Source of the DNA: Desulfatitalea sp. UBA4791
Lineage (GTDB): Bacteria > Desulfobacterota > Desulfobacteria > Desulfobacterales > Desulfosarcinaceae
NCBI GenBank assembly: GCA_002402905.1
Contig: DHGT01000083.1
Span: forward strand, 39,466 to 103,465
DNA: 64,000 bases
Direction of reading: 5' to 3'
Every line of letters begins with the position of its first letter. Positions within the stretch are counted from its first letter, which is position 1. The notes below the pieces were generated by a model. The model was not told where the DNA came from, did no database searches, and worked only from the letters and a program-made list of their open reading frames with translations. The translations under genes and the position numbers were made by a program. Positions 54,062 through 61,935 of this stretch are shown piece after piece.

Positions 54062-54089
54062 AAAAAGGGGCTGTTTGGAGCAGCCCCTT
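54062..54089 (-). terminator. Rho-independent terminator of the double-receiver gene
   Basis: Stem AAGGGGCTG/CAGCCCCTT, 7-nt loop. Read on the minus strand it ends in TTTTTCTTT, 37 bp after the stop codon. Confidence 0.85.
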
Positions 54090-54125
54090 CCGATCAAGTG
54101 CTCAGACTACCGCCGTTGCGTCGAA

Positions 54126-55784
54126 TCAGGCGGCGATTTTCAACGCCTCTTCGGCTGCTGTGCGGATCTCTTTGGGGGTGAACGGTTTGGGCACGTAGTC
54201 CACGGCTCCCATGCGCGCGGCTTCCTTGGCAGTTTCAATGCTCGCATAGCCGGTTATAATTACCACCCTGGCCTGAGGCTGGGCTTTTCGAACCGCCGCG
54301 AGCAGTTCCAGACCCTGTACACCGGGCATCCGCAGGTCGAGCAGGACCAATGAATATGAGCCTTGTGCAAACTTGGCCAGGGCCTCATCTTTGGTGGTGG
54401 CCTGCTCGACAGTGTAATTGCGTCTGCTCAGGATCTTGCGGATGTTGTTGTTGACCGCCACCTCGTCATCCACCACCAGCACTCTCTCCATGGGAGCCGT
54501 CGCCGTTTGAGCGGCCGACCCTTCGGCGTCGAGGATCTTTTGGTAGTTGGCTTTGAGTTGCGCGTAGAGCATCTGCACAATACCGTCATAAACCAAGTGG
54601 TCTATGTATTCCGGACCGGTCATCGCCGCCACCTCTTGATAGTCGAAGGGCATGTCCGGGGCGATCAGGCGGCGTGTGTCGGCAGTTTTGATCTGTGCGG
54701 CTTTTTTGGGCTGTTTGGCGCTCTTTTGGGGACAGGCACCTTTTTTGGTGCCAGCCTTACACGTGGCGCCGAGTTTTTTGAAAATGTCGCATACCATGTC
54801 GCCGACCTCGCAGAATCCTTCCAGCTCTTTGTCGACGACCACTTCCACCACCGGGACGTCGGACCGGCCGACATGGCGGGCATATGCTTCACCGGTGCTG
54901 CGGGCCACCTCCTCGTAGTCGAAGGGCACATCCACGTCGATGCGTCGCTTCTGGTCCATACGGGCCACATTGGCCTTCAGTTCCTCGTAGGTGGGTTGCA
55001 CCACGCCGTCATGGCGAAGGTAATTCAAGTATTCGGGGCCCGTCACAGCGCGAACTTCTTCGTAGTTGAAGGGGTGATCGATACCCACCAGGGTTTTGAC
55101 GCTCGGTGCGGCATCCTTCTTCGAGGCGCTCTTTTTCTTGCCGGCCTTAAGTTGTGGGCACTCCTTGGTTTTGGTGCCGGCCTTGCAGGTGGCACCCAAT
55201 TTCTTGAAGATGTCGCAGACCATGGCCCCCACTTCGCAAAAACCTTCGGCGGCGCTGGGCAGTTTGACTTCCACGGTGGGAATGTCTGAACGCCCTACGC
55301 TGCGGGCATACTGTTCTCCGGTATATTTGGCCACCTCGTCCGCATCGAAGGGAATGTCCACGTCGATCACATTGATCGACGCCTTCTCCTTGGGGCTCAC
55401 CTGGGCCTCGACCAGTTTGCCCTGGATAGCCTCCTCGACCATGGCGCGCAGTTCGTCCGGCGTAAAAGGTTTGGGGATGTAGTCCAGTGCCCCAAGGCGG
55501 ATGGCCTTTACGGCCGTATCGGTGGAAGCATAGGCGGTCATCATGATGGCCTTTGTTTCAGGCCACCTGGCCTTGAGGGATTTTAAAAATTCGAGGCCGT
55601 TCATTTCCGGCATCAAAATGTCGGAGATGACCAGGTCGAATGATCCTTCAGCCATTTTTTGCAGGGCTTCGTCGCCGCTGGTGGCCGAGGTTACCCGATA
55701 GCTGCCTTTGGACAGGATTTTTTCCACATTCCGGCAGATACCGGCTTCGTCGTCCACGACCATGATATTGACCTGTTTTTCCAT
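54126..55784 (-). CDS. Double-receiver protein with four internal repeats and two matched four-cysteine blocks
   Basis: A 552-residue protein with two response-regulator receiver domains and no DNA-binding output. REC1 is ~5-122 (acidic DDE at 11-13, phospho-Asp D55, Lys105); REC2 is ~433-550 (D439/D440, phospho-Asp D483). Between them are four units that start with PF-x3-EV and later TG-x2-Y (near 144, 238, 287 and 379), alternating A-B-A-B. Each A unit is followed by FCEVGxMVCDIFKKLGATC with cysteines C183, C190, C200, C209 and again C325, C332, C342, C351, with identical spacing (7, 10, 9). Two Lys-rich linkers separate the units. I know no characterised family with this plan. The cysteines could bind a cluster or zinc, or act as a disulfide sensor. 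It sits 326 bp after a sigma-54 activator gene. Confidence 0.85.
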   Translation of the reverse strand: MEKQVNIMVVDDEAGICRNVEKILSKGSYRVTSATSGDEALQKMAEGSFDLVISDILMPEMNGLEFLKSLKARWPETKAIMMTAYASTDTAVKAIRLGALDYIPKPFTPDELRAMVEEAIQGKLVEAQVSPKEKASINVIDVDIPFDADEVAKYTGEQYARSVGRSDIPTVEVKLPSAAEGFCEVGAMVCDIFKKLGATCKAGTKTKECPQLKAGKKKSASKKDAAPSVKTLVGIDHPFNYEEVRAVTGPEYLNYLRHDGVVQPTYEELKANVARMDQKRRIDVDVPFDYEEVARSTGEAYARHVGRSDVPVVEVVVDKELEGFCEVGDMVCDIFKKLGATCKAGTKKGACPQKSAKQPKKAAQIKTADTRRLIAPDMPFDYQEVAAMTGPEYIDHLVYDGIVQMLYAQLKANYQKILDAEGSAAQTATAPMERVLVVDDEVAVNNNIRKILSRRNYTVEQATTKDEALAKFAQGSYSLVLLDLRMPGVQGLELLAAVRKAQPQARVVIITGYASIETAKEAARMGAVDYVPKPFTPKEIRTAAEEALKIAA

Positions 55785-55848
55785 GATGTCCTCCTCGTTA
55801 TGGTGTTCGCATGATGCAGGAATTTGCGAATGGATTTGCTATGTGTTT

Positions 55849-55864
55849 TGCATCGGTCGTGCCA
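55849..55864 (-). promoter_or_regulatory. Sigma-54 (-24/-12) promoter of the double-receiver gene
   Basis: On the minus strand TGGCACGACCGATGCA: the -24 element TGGCACG is exact, and GG and GC are 10 bp apart as required. The -12 element is ATGC instead of TTGC. It lies about 65 bp before the start codon. Confidence 0.75.
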
Positions 55865-55964
55865 GGGGGGCGGATTTCGATACAAGCTATTGATTTAAAG
55901 GTTTAAATTTAGAATGTGGCTCGGCCTTTCGAGGAGATCGTATAAAAATTTCAGGCGGGTCGTT

Positions 55965-55985
55965 GTCGCGTCTGCGAGAGGCGAC
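55965..55985 (-). promoter_or_regulatory. Candidate upstream activator site
   Basis: Interrupted palindrome GTCGC-N11-GCGAC with CT/AG matched inside, ~105 bp upstream of the -24 element. A fit for a site of an NtrC-type activator, probably the one encoded at 56111-57523; not proven. Confidence 0.35.
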
Positions 55986-56110
55986 GTTTGTTTTAATATA
56001 TTGATATAATATTTAAAAATACATTATCAGGAATTTTCGGAGGTTAAGGGTCAATGATGTATAAAAAAAATAGGCAGTGTATGGAATATGGCTTTTAAGA
56101 GAGGGAAGGT

Positions 56111-57523
56111 TCAGGCAAGACCTCTTTTGCGGATGCCGTACTTGCGCATCAAGGTCTGGAAATTGGTGCGTTTCAGCCCGACCTGGCGTGCGGCTTGGGT
56201 GACGTTCCAATCGGATCGGTTCAAGGCCTGCAGGATGAAATTCTTTTCGACTTTGCGGATGGCTTTTTCGCGAATCTCCTTTTTCATCCTTTTCAAGGCC
56301 TCATTATCTTCCGGAACATTTTCCAGCAGCAGGCTCAACTCATCCTGAGGATCTCCGAAGGTGAGATCCTTGAGTTGGATAAGCTCGGATTCGCAATGGA
56401 TCACGGCCCGTTCGATCACATTGCGAAGCTGGCGCACATTCCCCGGCCACTCGTGGCCGATCAGATGCTTGAGGGCGTCGTCGGCAAGTCCACGGACCGT
56501 TTTGCCCACCTTGGCGGCGAATTGGCCGATGAAGTGGTAGGCGATGGGCAATATGTCTTCGGTGCGTTCTTTGAGCAGCGGCAGATAGATGGGATATACG
56601 AATATACGGTAGTAAAAATCGTGGCGGAACCGCCCGCTTTGCACCATCTCCTCCAGGTTCTGGTTGGTGGCCAGGATCAACCGGATATCGACGCGCTGCG
56701 GCGTGGTGTGGCCCACGGGAATAAACTCGCGGCTCTCCAGAAAACGCAGCAACTTCCCCTGCACCTCCAGATCGATGTTGCCGATTTCATCCAGGAAAAC
56801 CGTGCCGCCGTCCGCCCGTTTGAAAATGCCCTCCTTCTCTTTGTGGGCACCCGTGAAGGCTCCTTTGGCGTGGCCGAAAAGCTCGCTTTCCAGCAGGTTG
56901 CCTGATAAGGTGCCGCAGTCCACGGCAAAAAATACTCGGTCGGCGCGTCGGCTGTTGGCGTGCACCGCGCGTGCCACGAGCTCCTTTCCCGTGCCACTGG
57001 CACCATAGATTAGAACAGTGGCATCGGTGGGGGCCACCTTGGCGACCATCTCCACCACTTTTCTGATCTTCGGGCTGTTGCCGACCAGTTGATGGATGGT
57101 TTTCTGTGGGCGTTGCGGCTGCGCCACCAGGTCGCGGTTTTCCATCCGAACCCGGCGCGCTTTGACGGCCTGGGCCACCATGGAGCGCAGTTCATCGGGT
57201 GTGAAGGGTTTGGGCAGATAATCGAAGGCCCCGAGTTTCATCACCTCCACGGCCGAGGAGACGGTGGAGTAGCCGGTGATGACGATCACCATGGTGTCCG
57301 GTGCCATGCTTTTGACGCGGCGCAGCAGCTCCATACCGCCCAGACGGCTCATTTTTAAATCGGTGACCACCACGTCGTATGGGGCTTCGGAAAACAGGGC
57401 CAAGGCATCCTGCCCATTATAGGCACATTGGACGTGATATTGGTCTTTGGTTAGTATTTTAAGGCAGTTACGGCATATTTGGGGCTCATCGTCCACCACC
57501 AGAACGCGTGTGCTTTGTGTCAT
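56111..57523 (-). CDS. NtrC-type sigma-54-dependent response regulator
   Basis: A 470-residue regulator: receiver domain (~5-120, with VVDDE and phospho-Asp in VVVTDLKM), AAA+ domain (~145-370) and a Fis-type helix-turn-helix (~425-465). Walker A is GASGTGKE, the sigma-54-contact loop is GAFTGAHKEK, Walker B is GGTVFLDEIGN, and the Arg finger is in the second half. GAFTGA is intact, so it should open sigma-54 complexes. Its start lies inside the kinase gene, a 38-bp overlap, with AAAGGA before the ATG. It probably drives the gene at 54126-55784, which has the sigma-54 promoter. Confidence 0.94.
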   Translation of the reverse strand: MTQSTRVLVVDDEPQICRNCLKILTKDQYHVQCAYNGQDALALFSEAPYDVVVTDLKMSRLGGMELLRRVKSMAPDTMVIVITGYSTVSSAVEVMKLGAFDYLPKPFTPDELRSMVAQAVKARRVRMENRDLVAQPQRPQKTIHQLVGNSPKIRKVVEMVAKVAPTDATVLIYGASGTGKELVARAVHANSRRADRVFFAVDCGTLSGNLLESELFGHAKGAFTGAHKEKEGIFKRADGGTVFLDEIGNIDLEVQGKLLRFLESREFIPVGHTTPQRVDIRLILATNQNLEEMVQSGRFRHDFYYRIFVYPIYLPLLKERTEDILPIAYHFIGQFAAKVGKTVRGLADDALKHLIGHEWPGNVRQLRNVIERAVIHCESELIQLKDLTFGDPQDELSLLLENVPEDNEALKRMKKEIREKAIRKVEKNFILQALNRSDWNVTQAARQVGLKRTNFQTLMRKYGIRKRGLA

Positions 57524-58952
57524 CCGCCTGTCCTTTGGCTATCGGCAAATGGATATTGAAACAGGTCCCCTGCCCGACGGTGCTTTCCACCGAGATGGTC
57601 CCGCCGTGCTGTTCGAGGATGCCGTGAGTGATGGATAACCCCAGGCCTGTACCCGACTCCTTGGTGGTGAAAAAAGGTTCGAAAATTTTGTCCAGATAAT
57701 CCTTTTCGATCCCGGAACCTGTGTCCGCAACGGCGACATGGATGGCATCCCCGCCCGGCATCAGGTCGGTGCTGATGCTGACGGTGCCCCCTTCCGGTGT
57801 CGCTTCAACGGCATTGAGGATCAGGTTGATCAAGGCCTGTTCGATCTGCCCCTTGTCGAGCATCTGATCGGGAACTTGCGGCGCCAGGCGGGATTGGACC
57901 GTGATATCCTTGAAAGCGGCCTGCTTGTGGGTCAGCAGCACGCTTTCGGTGATGATCTCGTTCAAGTTGACCATCTTTTTGTGCGGTTTGTGCTGGCGGG
58001 CAAAATCGAGCAGACTGCTCACGATTTTACGGCAGCGCAGGGTTTCGTTGGCAATGATCTGAAGCTCTTCGTAGTTGGGATCATCCTGCCTCAGCTCCTC
58101 CTGGACGAGCATGGCCGAGGTGAGGATGGTGGTCAGCGGGTTGTTGATTTCGTGGGCCACACCGGCCGAAAGTCTTCCAATGGAGGCCATCTTTTCCTGC
58201 TGCATCAGGGTCTTCTGGACATTGATCTCCCGGGTGATGTCCCTTGCGATTTCGATGGCGCCGGTCACGTCGCCTCTTTCGATGATCGGGTAGGTGCTGA
58301 TCGAGTAATAAATCTGGCGGTTGTGTCGATCCAAATGGATGTGGGTGGTCTGGGAAGGCATGGCGCTTTGCAGGGTCTCGATCAGGGGACAGGGATGATT
58401 CTCGCCCGAGCAGGGGGTGTCGCGGTGGTGGGTAATTTCGAAGCAGCGGCGCCCGATCACCTCCTCCTTCTTCAGGCCGAGCTTGTTCAACAGATGCTTG
58501 TTGATGTCGGCGATGGTGTAATCCTGGTCGATGATCATCACCTCTTCCTGGATGAGCTCATCCATGATCATCTTGCATTTGGCCCGCGTCTCGTTGAGCT
58601 CCCGGCTGGTCTGTTCCTGCAATCGGGAAGCATAGGCGAGTTCCCAGAACAGCTTGACCGTCTGGGAAGAGATGATGCGGACACTTTTGCTTTTGCGACG
58701 CAGCAGGTCATTGAAGATGTCGTCCTTGCCCGTCAGTTCGATGATCAAATCGATATCGGTGCGCGGCAGGAGCTCTTGATAGTCGGCAAAAACCGGGATG
58801 CCTTTTTGCAGGGCGATTTGAACCCCTGGTGCATCCGGGGCGATGTCGACCACCGCGACGACCAGCGGGTGAATCTCTTGAAAGGCATACTGATCGAATA
58901 TTTTCATCAGGCGAACGCTGCGATCGCCACAGCCGACGATGGCAATTTTCAT
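57486..58952 (-). CDS. Soluble histidine kinase with N-terminal Rossmann-like (dinucleotide-binding) domain
   Basis: A 488-residue cytosolic kinase without membrane helices. Residues ~1-110 have a Rossmann pattern: KIAIVGCGDRSVRLMKIF, then a strand VVAVVDIAPDAPGVQIALQ, then DIDLIIELTGKDD and VRIISSQTV, as in dinucleotide-binding oxidoreductase domains. A PAS domain (~130-250) has a cysteine motif CFEITHHRDTPCSGENHPC. The H-box is AGVAHEINNPLTTI (~275), followed by an ATPase with N-box LINLILNAVEAT, G1 DTGSGI, F-box FEPFFTTK and G2 GTGLGLSI, so it can autophosphorylate. Dinucleotide sensing is inferred from the fold pattern alone. Forms an operon with the sigma-54 activator. Confidence 0.88.
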   Translation of the reverse strand: MKIAIVGCGDRSVRLMKIFDQYAFQEIHPLVVAVVDIAPDAPGVQIALQKGIPVFADYQELLPRTDIDLIIELTGKDDIFNDLLRRKSKSVRIISSQTVKLFWELAYASRLQEQTSRELNETRAKCKMIMDELIQEEVMIIDQDYTIADINKHLLNKLGLKKEEVIGRRCFEITHHRDTPCSGENHPCPLIETLQSAMPSQTTHIHLDRHNRQIYYSISTYPIIERGDVTGAIEIARDITREINVQKTLMQQEKMASIGRLSAGVAHEINNPLTTILTSAMLVQEELRQDDPNYEELQIIANETLRCRKIVSSLLDFARQHKPHKKMVNLNEIITESVLLTHKQAAFKDITVQSRLAPQVPDQMLDKGQIEQALINLILNAVEATPEGGTVSISTDLMPGGDAIHVAVADTGSGIEKDYLDKIFEPFFTTKESGTGLGLSITHGILEQHGGTISVESTVGQGTCFNIHLPIAKGQADDTKHTRSGGGR

Positions 58953-58994
58953 GGCGGGTTTCCTCTCCTAAATGGTATACGGTGAGATAGGCGA

Positions 58995-59023
58995 ACTATA
59001 CATTCAATTTCGCTTAAATTCAA
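58995..59023 (-). promoter_or_regulatory. Sigma-70-like promoter of the kinase-activator operon
   Basis: TTGAAT at 59023-59018, 17-bp spacer, TATAGT at 59000-58995 on the minus strand. It is about 45 bp before the kinase start codon. Confidence 0.55.
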
Positions 59024-59060
59024 ATCGATCAACCACCTGATCAGAGCTGCCAAAATAATA

Positions 59061-60174
59061 TGCGGTTATCCACAAAACCCAAGTGAGAAGTATTCCGAAA
59101 GCGGGTCAAGATCATACTGAATGTCTTTCTTTCTGATATTGCATGATTTTATGACCTGCTGGACGATTCTCATGAACTTTTTGCCAATTGACCTTGATTT
59201 GCGACGGTTGAACCGGAAGACGTATTCATCCAGGTAGTTCTGCAGGTATTTTGGCTCTAAACGCCCCTGGAAAGTGCCGCGCGGATCAGTCGCTTGACCA
59301 AAGAGGCAATCAAATGGACACCATACAGGCCGGATTCAGGGCCCTTCTGATGCGCAGGCTCAACCGGAATATGATGGTATTTCTGGTTCAGCGCAGGACG
59401 ATAGCTGTTGAGTTTATCTGTGACGACCATGCTGCCGGTTTCAATGTTGTGGTTGATAAAGGTTTCCAGTGAATAGGCTGAACAGTCCAGGGCAACCTGC
59501 AAACGAACACGGCCAATTTGCCAATAAGAATTCAAGGTTTCGGGGTCTTGAGCAGTGTATCTTTCAATAGCGACCAGGACGATTGTTTTGCCTTCAGCCC
59601 CGCGACCCCGTTTGCCTGATTTTTTGCCGCCGATGAAAAATTCATCGACCTCGACACGGCCCGATAATTTTTCGCGATCCTTGCGAACGGTGCAGCGCCT
59701 TAGCTTTTGCAACCAGGACCAGGCCGTGTGATAGCTGCCCAGGCCAAGCAGCTCTTGCAGGTTGACGGCATTGACGCCGGATTTACGAGTCGTAAACCAC
59801 CACATCGCTTTGAACCAATAGGTGATCGGTTTTTTTGTCCCATGCATAATGGTACCGGCGGTCAGGGAAATCTGATGTTCACATCTTTTACAGATGTAAA
59901 TGTTGTTGGAACTGAGCCAACAGGCGTTGTGACCACATTTTTCACAAGTATATCCATCGGGCCACTTGATCCGGGCTAAATATTCGTAACAGGCTTCGGT
60001 GTTGCTGAAACGTCGGTCAAACTCGATTTCGGAATTGGGAAAATCCTCTGTTAATGTAAAATTGGTCATGGTGGCCTCCTTTGATTTAATTGAGGCCATT
60101 ATAGCAACCACCTGTGACAGATACGGTCACACCAAGCCAAAATTTCTATCACTTGGGTTTTGTGGATAACCGCA
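59061..60174 (-). mobile_element. IS1595-family insertion sequence
   Basis: A 1114-bp element. The terminal inverted repeats are 26 bp and exact: left 59061-59086 begins TGCGGTTATCCACAAAACCC, and right 60149-60174 is its reverse complement. An 8-bp target duplication AAATAATA flanks both ends (59053-59060 and 60175-60182), the usual length for IS1595. The element carries one transposase with a frameshift. Exact ends and duplication suggest a recent insertion. It separates the kinase promoter region from the promoter of the rubrerythrin-like gene. Confidence 0.93.
59066..60069 (-). pseudogene. IS1595-family transposase, frameshifted near its 3' end
   Basis: The first part, from ATG 60069 (AGGAGG upstream), has an N-terminal zinc ribbon (TCEKCGHNACW ... 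ICKRCEHQ) and a DDE-type core with VEVDEFFIGGKKSGKRGRG and MVVTDKLNSYR. The frame stops at 59257 after LIRAALSRGV. In another frame the next bases read GTFQGRLEPKYLQNY, and this continues as a natural C-terminus (LDEYVFRFNRRKS ... EYFSLGFCG) to a stop at 59066 inside the left repeat. Start to stop is 1004 bp, not a multiple of three. One base lost or two gained around 59284, so the transposase is probably inactive unless the shift is programmed or a sequencing error. Confidence 0.88.
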
Positions 60175-60182
60175 AAATAATA

Positions 60183-60210
60183 TTGACGTCTGTCGAATTG
60201 ACGCTATTAT
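60183..60210 (+). promoter_or_regulatory. Sigma-70-like promoter of the rubrerythrin-like gene
   Basis: TTGACG at 60183-60188, a 16-bp spacer and TATTAT at 60205-60210. The -35 element starts one base after the IS target duplication. Confidence 0.55.
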
Positions 60211-60306
60211 CTGGGAAACCGTTTGAATGCCCGAACACCAACCCTGTCGATCACCCGGCAGGCCGGTTCCCGAGGTGTGCCGCAGACAATCCAGAAAGGA
60301 AACCGT

Positions 60307-60774
60307 ATGTCATTCAAAAACCTCGACGATATCATCGCGTTTGCCATCGAGAAGGAGAAGGAGGCCGCTGACTTTTATACGGAGGTCAGCAAGCAGGAGA
60401 AGTTCAGCGGTAAAAAGGAGATGCTTCTGGAGTTCTCCGCCCAGGAGCGCAAGCACCAGGCGTTGCTCGAAGATCTCAAGGCCGGCAATGTGGGCCAGAA
60501 ACTCGATGACTACAAGTTCAAGTGGATAACCGACATCAAACGCAGTGACTACGTCGATGAGATCACCTACCATCCCGGCATGGGCTATAATGAATTGTTG
60601 ATGCTCGCCATGAAACGGGAGGAGAATGCCCTGAAATTGTACAACGAGCTGTTGGCCAACGCCCAGACCGATGTCCAGAAAAAGGTGTTCAAGATGCTGT
60701 GCCAGGAAGAGGCCAAGCACAAGTTGTCGCTGGAAACGATGTATGACGATTTTATGGCTGAAATGGGTGATTGA
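60307..60774 (+). CDS. Rubrerythrin-like ferritin-fold protein
   Basis: A 155-residue four-helix protein of the rubrerythrin/ferritin-like class. The start at 60307 has AAAGGA upstream; the longer frame is not used. Diiron ligands fit IAFAIEKEKEAADFYTEV (helix 1), EFSAQERKHQALLE (ExxH, helix 2), LAMKREENALKLYNEL (helix 3) and CQEEAKHKLSLE (ExxH, helix 4). There is no rubredoxin C-terminal domain, so it is a domain-only member. Expected role: handling of peroxide or iron. The IS insertion is upstream of its promoter. Confidence 0.85.
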   Translation: MSFKNLDDIIAFAIEKEKEAADFYTEVSKQEKFSGKKEMLLEFSAQERKHQALLEDLKAGNVGQKLDDYKFKWITDIKRSDYVDEITYHPGMGYNELLMLAMKREENALKLYNELLANAQTDVQKKVFKMLCQEEAKHKLSLETMYDDFMAEMGD

Positions 60775-60810
60775 ACCAGCGAGGACATCGGCGAACATGC
60801 ATGCGAATCC

Positions 60811-61740
60811 GTGAATACTTCCGATCCACCGAAAATCGTGATCGTTTGCGGCCCGACCGGCGTGGGTAAAACCGCTTTTGCCATCGAGCTGGCCAAACGA
60901 TTCGGTGGAGAGATCGTGGGGGCCGACTCCATGCAGATCTACCGTCGGATGGACATCGGCACGGCCAAGCCCACCGCCGAAGAGAAAGCGGCCGTACCCC
61001 ACCACATGGTGGATATCATCGCTCCGGATGAACCGTTTGACGCGGCAGCATACGGTCGCTGGGCCGATGCGATCGTCACGCAACTTCTGGCGGACAATAA
61101 GGTTGCGTTTGTCGTCGGTGGCACGGGGTTGTACATCAAGGCATTGATCTATGGCCTTTTCAAAGGCCGCACCGTCGATGACAGGGTTCGGCAAACCTTA
61201 CAGGCCCAGCTGGCCGACGAGGGCGCGCCGGCCCTGTATGCCGCTTTGAAGGATCGAGACCCCTCGGCGGCGCGCATCCATCCCAACGACACCTACCGTA
61301 TATTGCGAGCCCTGGAAGTTGTCGAGACGACGGGTCGTGCCATCAGCGAGTTCCATGAAGCCCATCATTTTGGCAAAGCGCGCTACAGGGCGTTTTACAT
61401 CGGCCTGACATTGCCGCGAGAGCAGTTGTACACCCGGATCGATGGACGCGTGGACGCCATGATCGCAGCCGGGTTGCTCGAAGAGGTGCGCGGTTTGCTC
61501 TCGTCAGGATACGGGCCGGAGCTCAAGTCCATGCAATCGCTGGGATACCGCCACATGATCGCCTATATTCAGGGGAAGTTGACCTGGGACGAGGCGTTGC
61601 GAACCTTGAAACGTGACCATCGCCGCTATGCCAAACGTCAGCTGACCTGGTTCAAGGCAGTGGACGGGATGCATTGGCTGGCCCCCGGCGAGATCGATGC
61701 CGCCGCCGAACAGGTCGGTCGCTTTTTTGCCGCAGCCTGA
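60811..61740 (+). CDS. miaA: tRNA dimethylallyltransferase
   Basis: A 309-residue MiaA that isoprenylates A37 of tRNAs reading U-starting codons. Starts at a GTG (60811). The P-loop is CGPTGVGKTAFAIELA (~13-28), followed by ADSMQIYRRMDIGTAKP with the catalytic Asp, and HHMVDI. A GGTGLYIKALIYG motif lies near 108, and the tRNA-binding part includes RDPSAARIHPNDTYRILRALEV. The C-terminal DxxxxT/H region is normal. It starts 36 bp after the rubrerythrin-like gene. Confidence 0.93.
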   Translation: MNTSDPPKIVIVCGPTGVGKTAFAIELAKRFGGEIVGADSMQIYRRMDIGTAKPTAEEKAAVPHHMVDIIAPDEPFDAAAYGRWADAIVTQLLADNKVAFVVGGTGLYIKALIYGLFKGRTVDDRVRQTLQAQLADEGAPALYAALKDRDPSAARIHPNDTYRILRALEVVETTGRAISEFHEAHHFGKARYRAFYIGLTLPREQLYTRIDGRVDAMIAAGLLEEVRGLLSSGYGPELKSMQSLGYRHMIAYIQGKLTWDEALRTLKRDHRRYAKRQLTWFKAVDGMHWLAPGEIDAAAEQVGRFFAAA

Positions 61741-61809
61741 GGCACTTTTCGGCAACAACTTTTTCAGAATCCATCAGACGTTTGACGATTTCGTAGCAAA
61801 TCATTGCCA

Positions 61810-61935
61810 GACGGCGCCGTAAAAGGTCCAAGATCAAGGCGCGCGAAATTCCGTGTCCTGAGGCGTACTTGTCGTACGCCGCAAGGACGACGGGATGAGC
61901 GCAACGCAGATATTGGGCCTTTTACGGCGCCGTCA
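61810..61935. repeat. 126-bp palindromic intergenic repeat
   Basis: Ends GACGGCGCCGTAAAA (61810-61824) and TTTTACGGCGCCGTC (61921-61935) are exact inverted copies. An inner hairpin GGCGTAC-TTGTC-GTACGCC lies at 61862-61880. It is between convergent miaA and the cyclase gene and reaches into the last codon of the latter. It resembles REP-like elements and could act as a two-way terminator. No second copy in the window. Confidence 0.55.

Larger units (their letters stand above)
55785..56110 (-). promoter_or_regulatory. Control region of the double-receiver gene
   Basis: A 326-bp stretch without a gene, AT-rich around 55990-56030. It carries a sigma-54 promoter (55849-55864) and an inverted repeat (55965-55985) in the position of an upstream activator site. 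No clear terminator for the sigma-54 activator gene was seen. Confidence 0.6.

Noticed and set aside
53379..54125. A sigma-54 promoter for the Hdr/Flx operon
   Set aside because: I found no TGGC-N-TGC pair with the needed 10-bp spacing on the minus strand in this interval.
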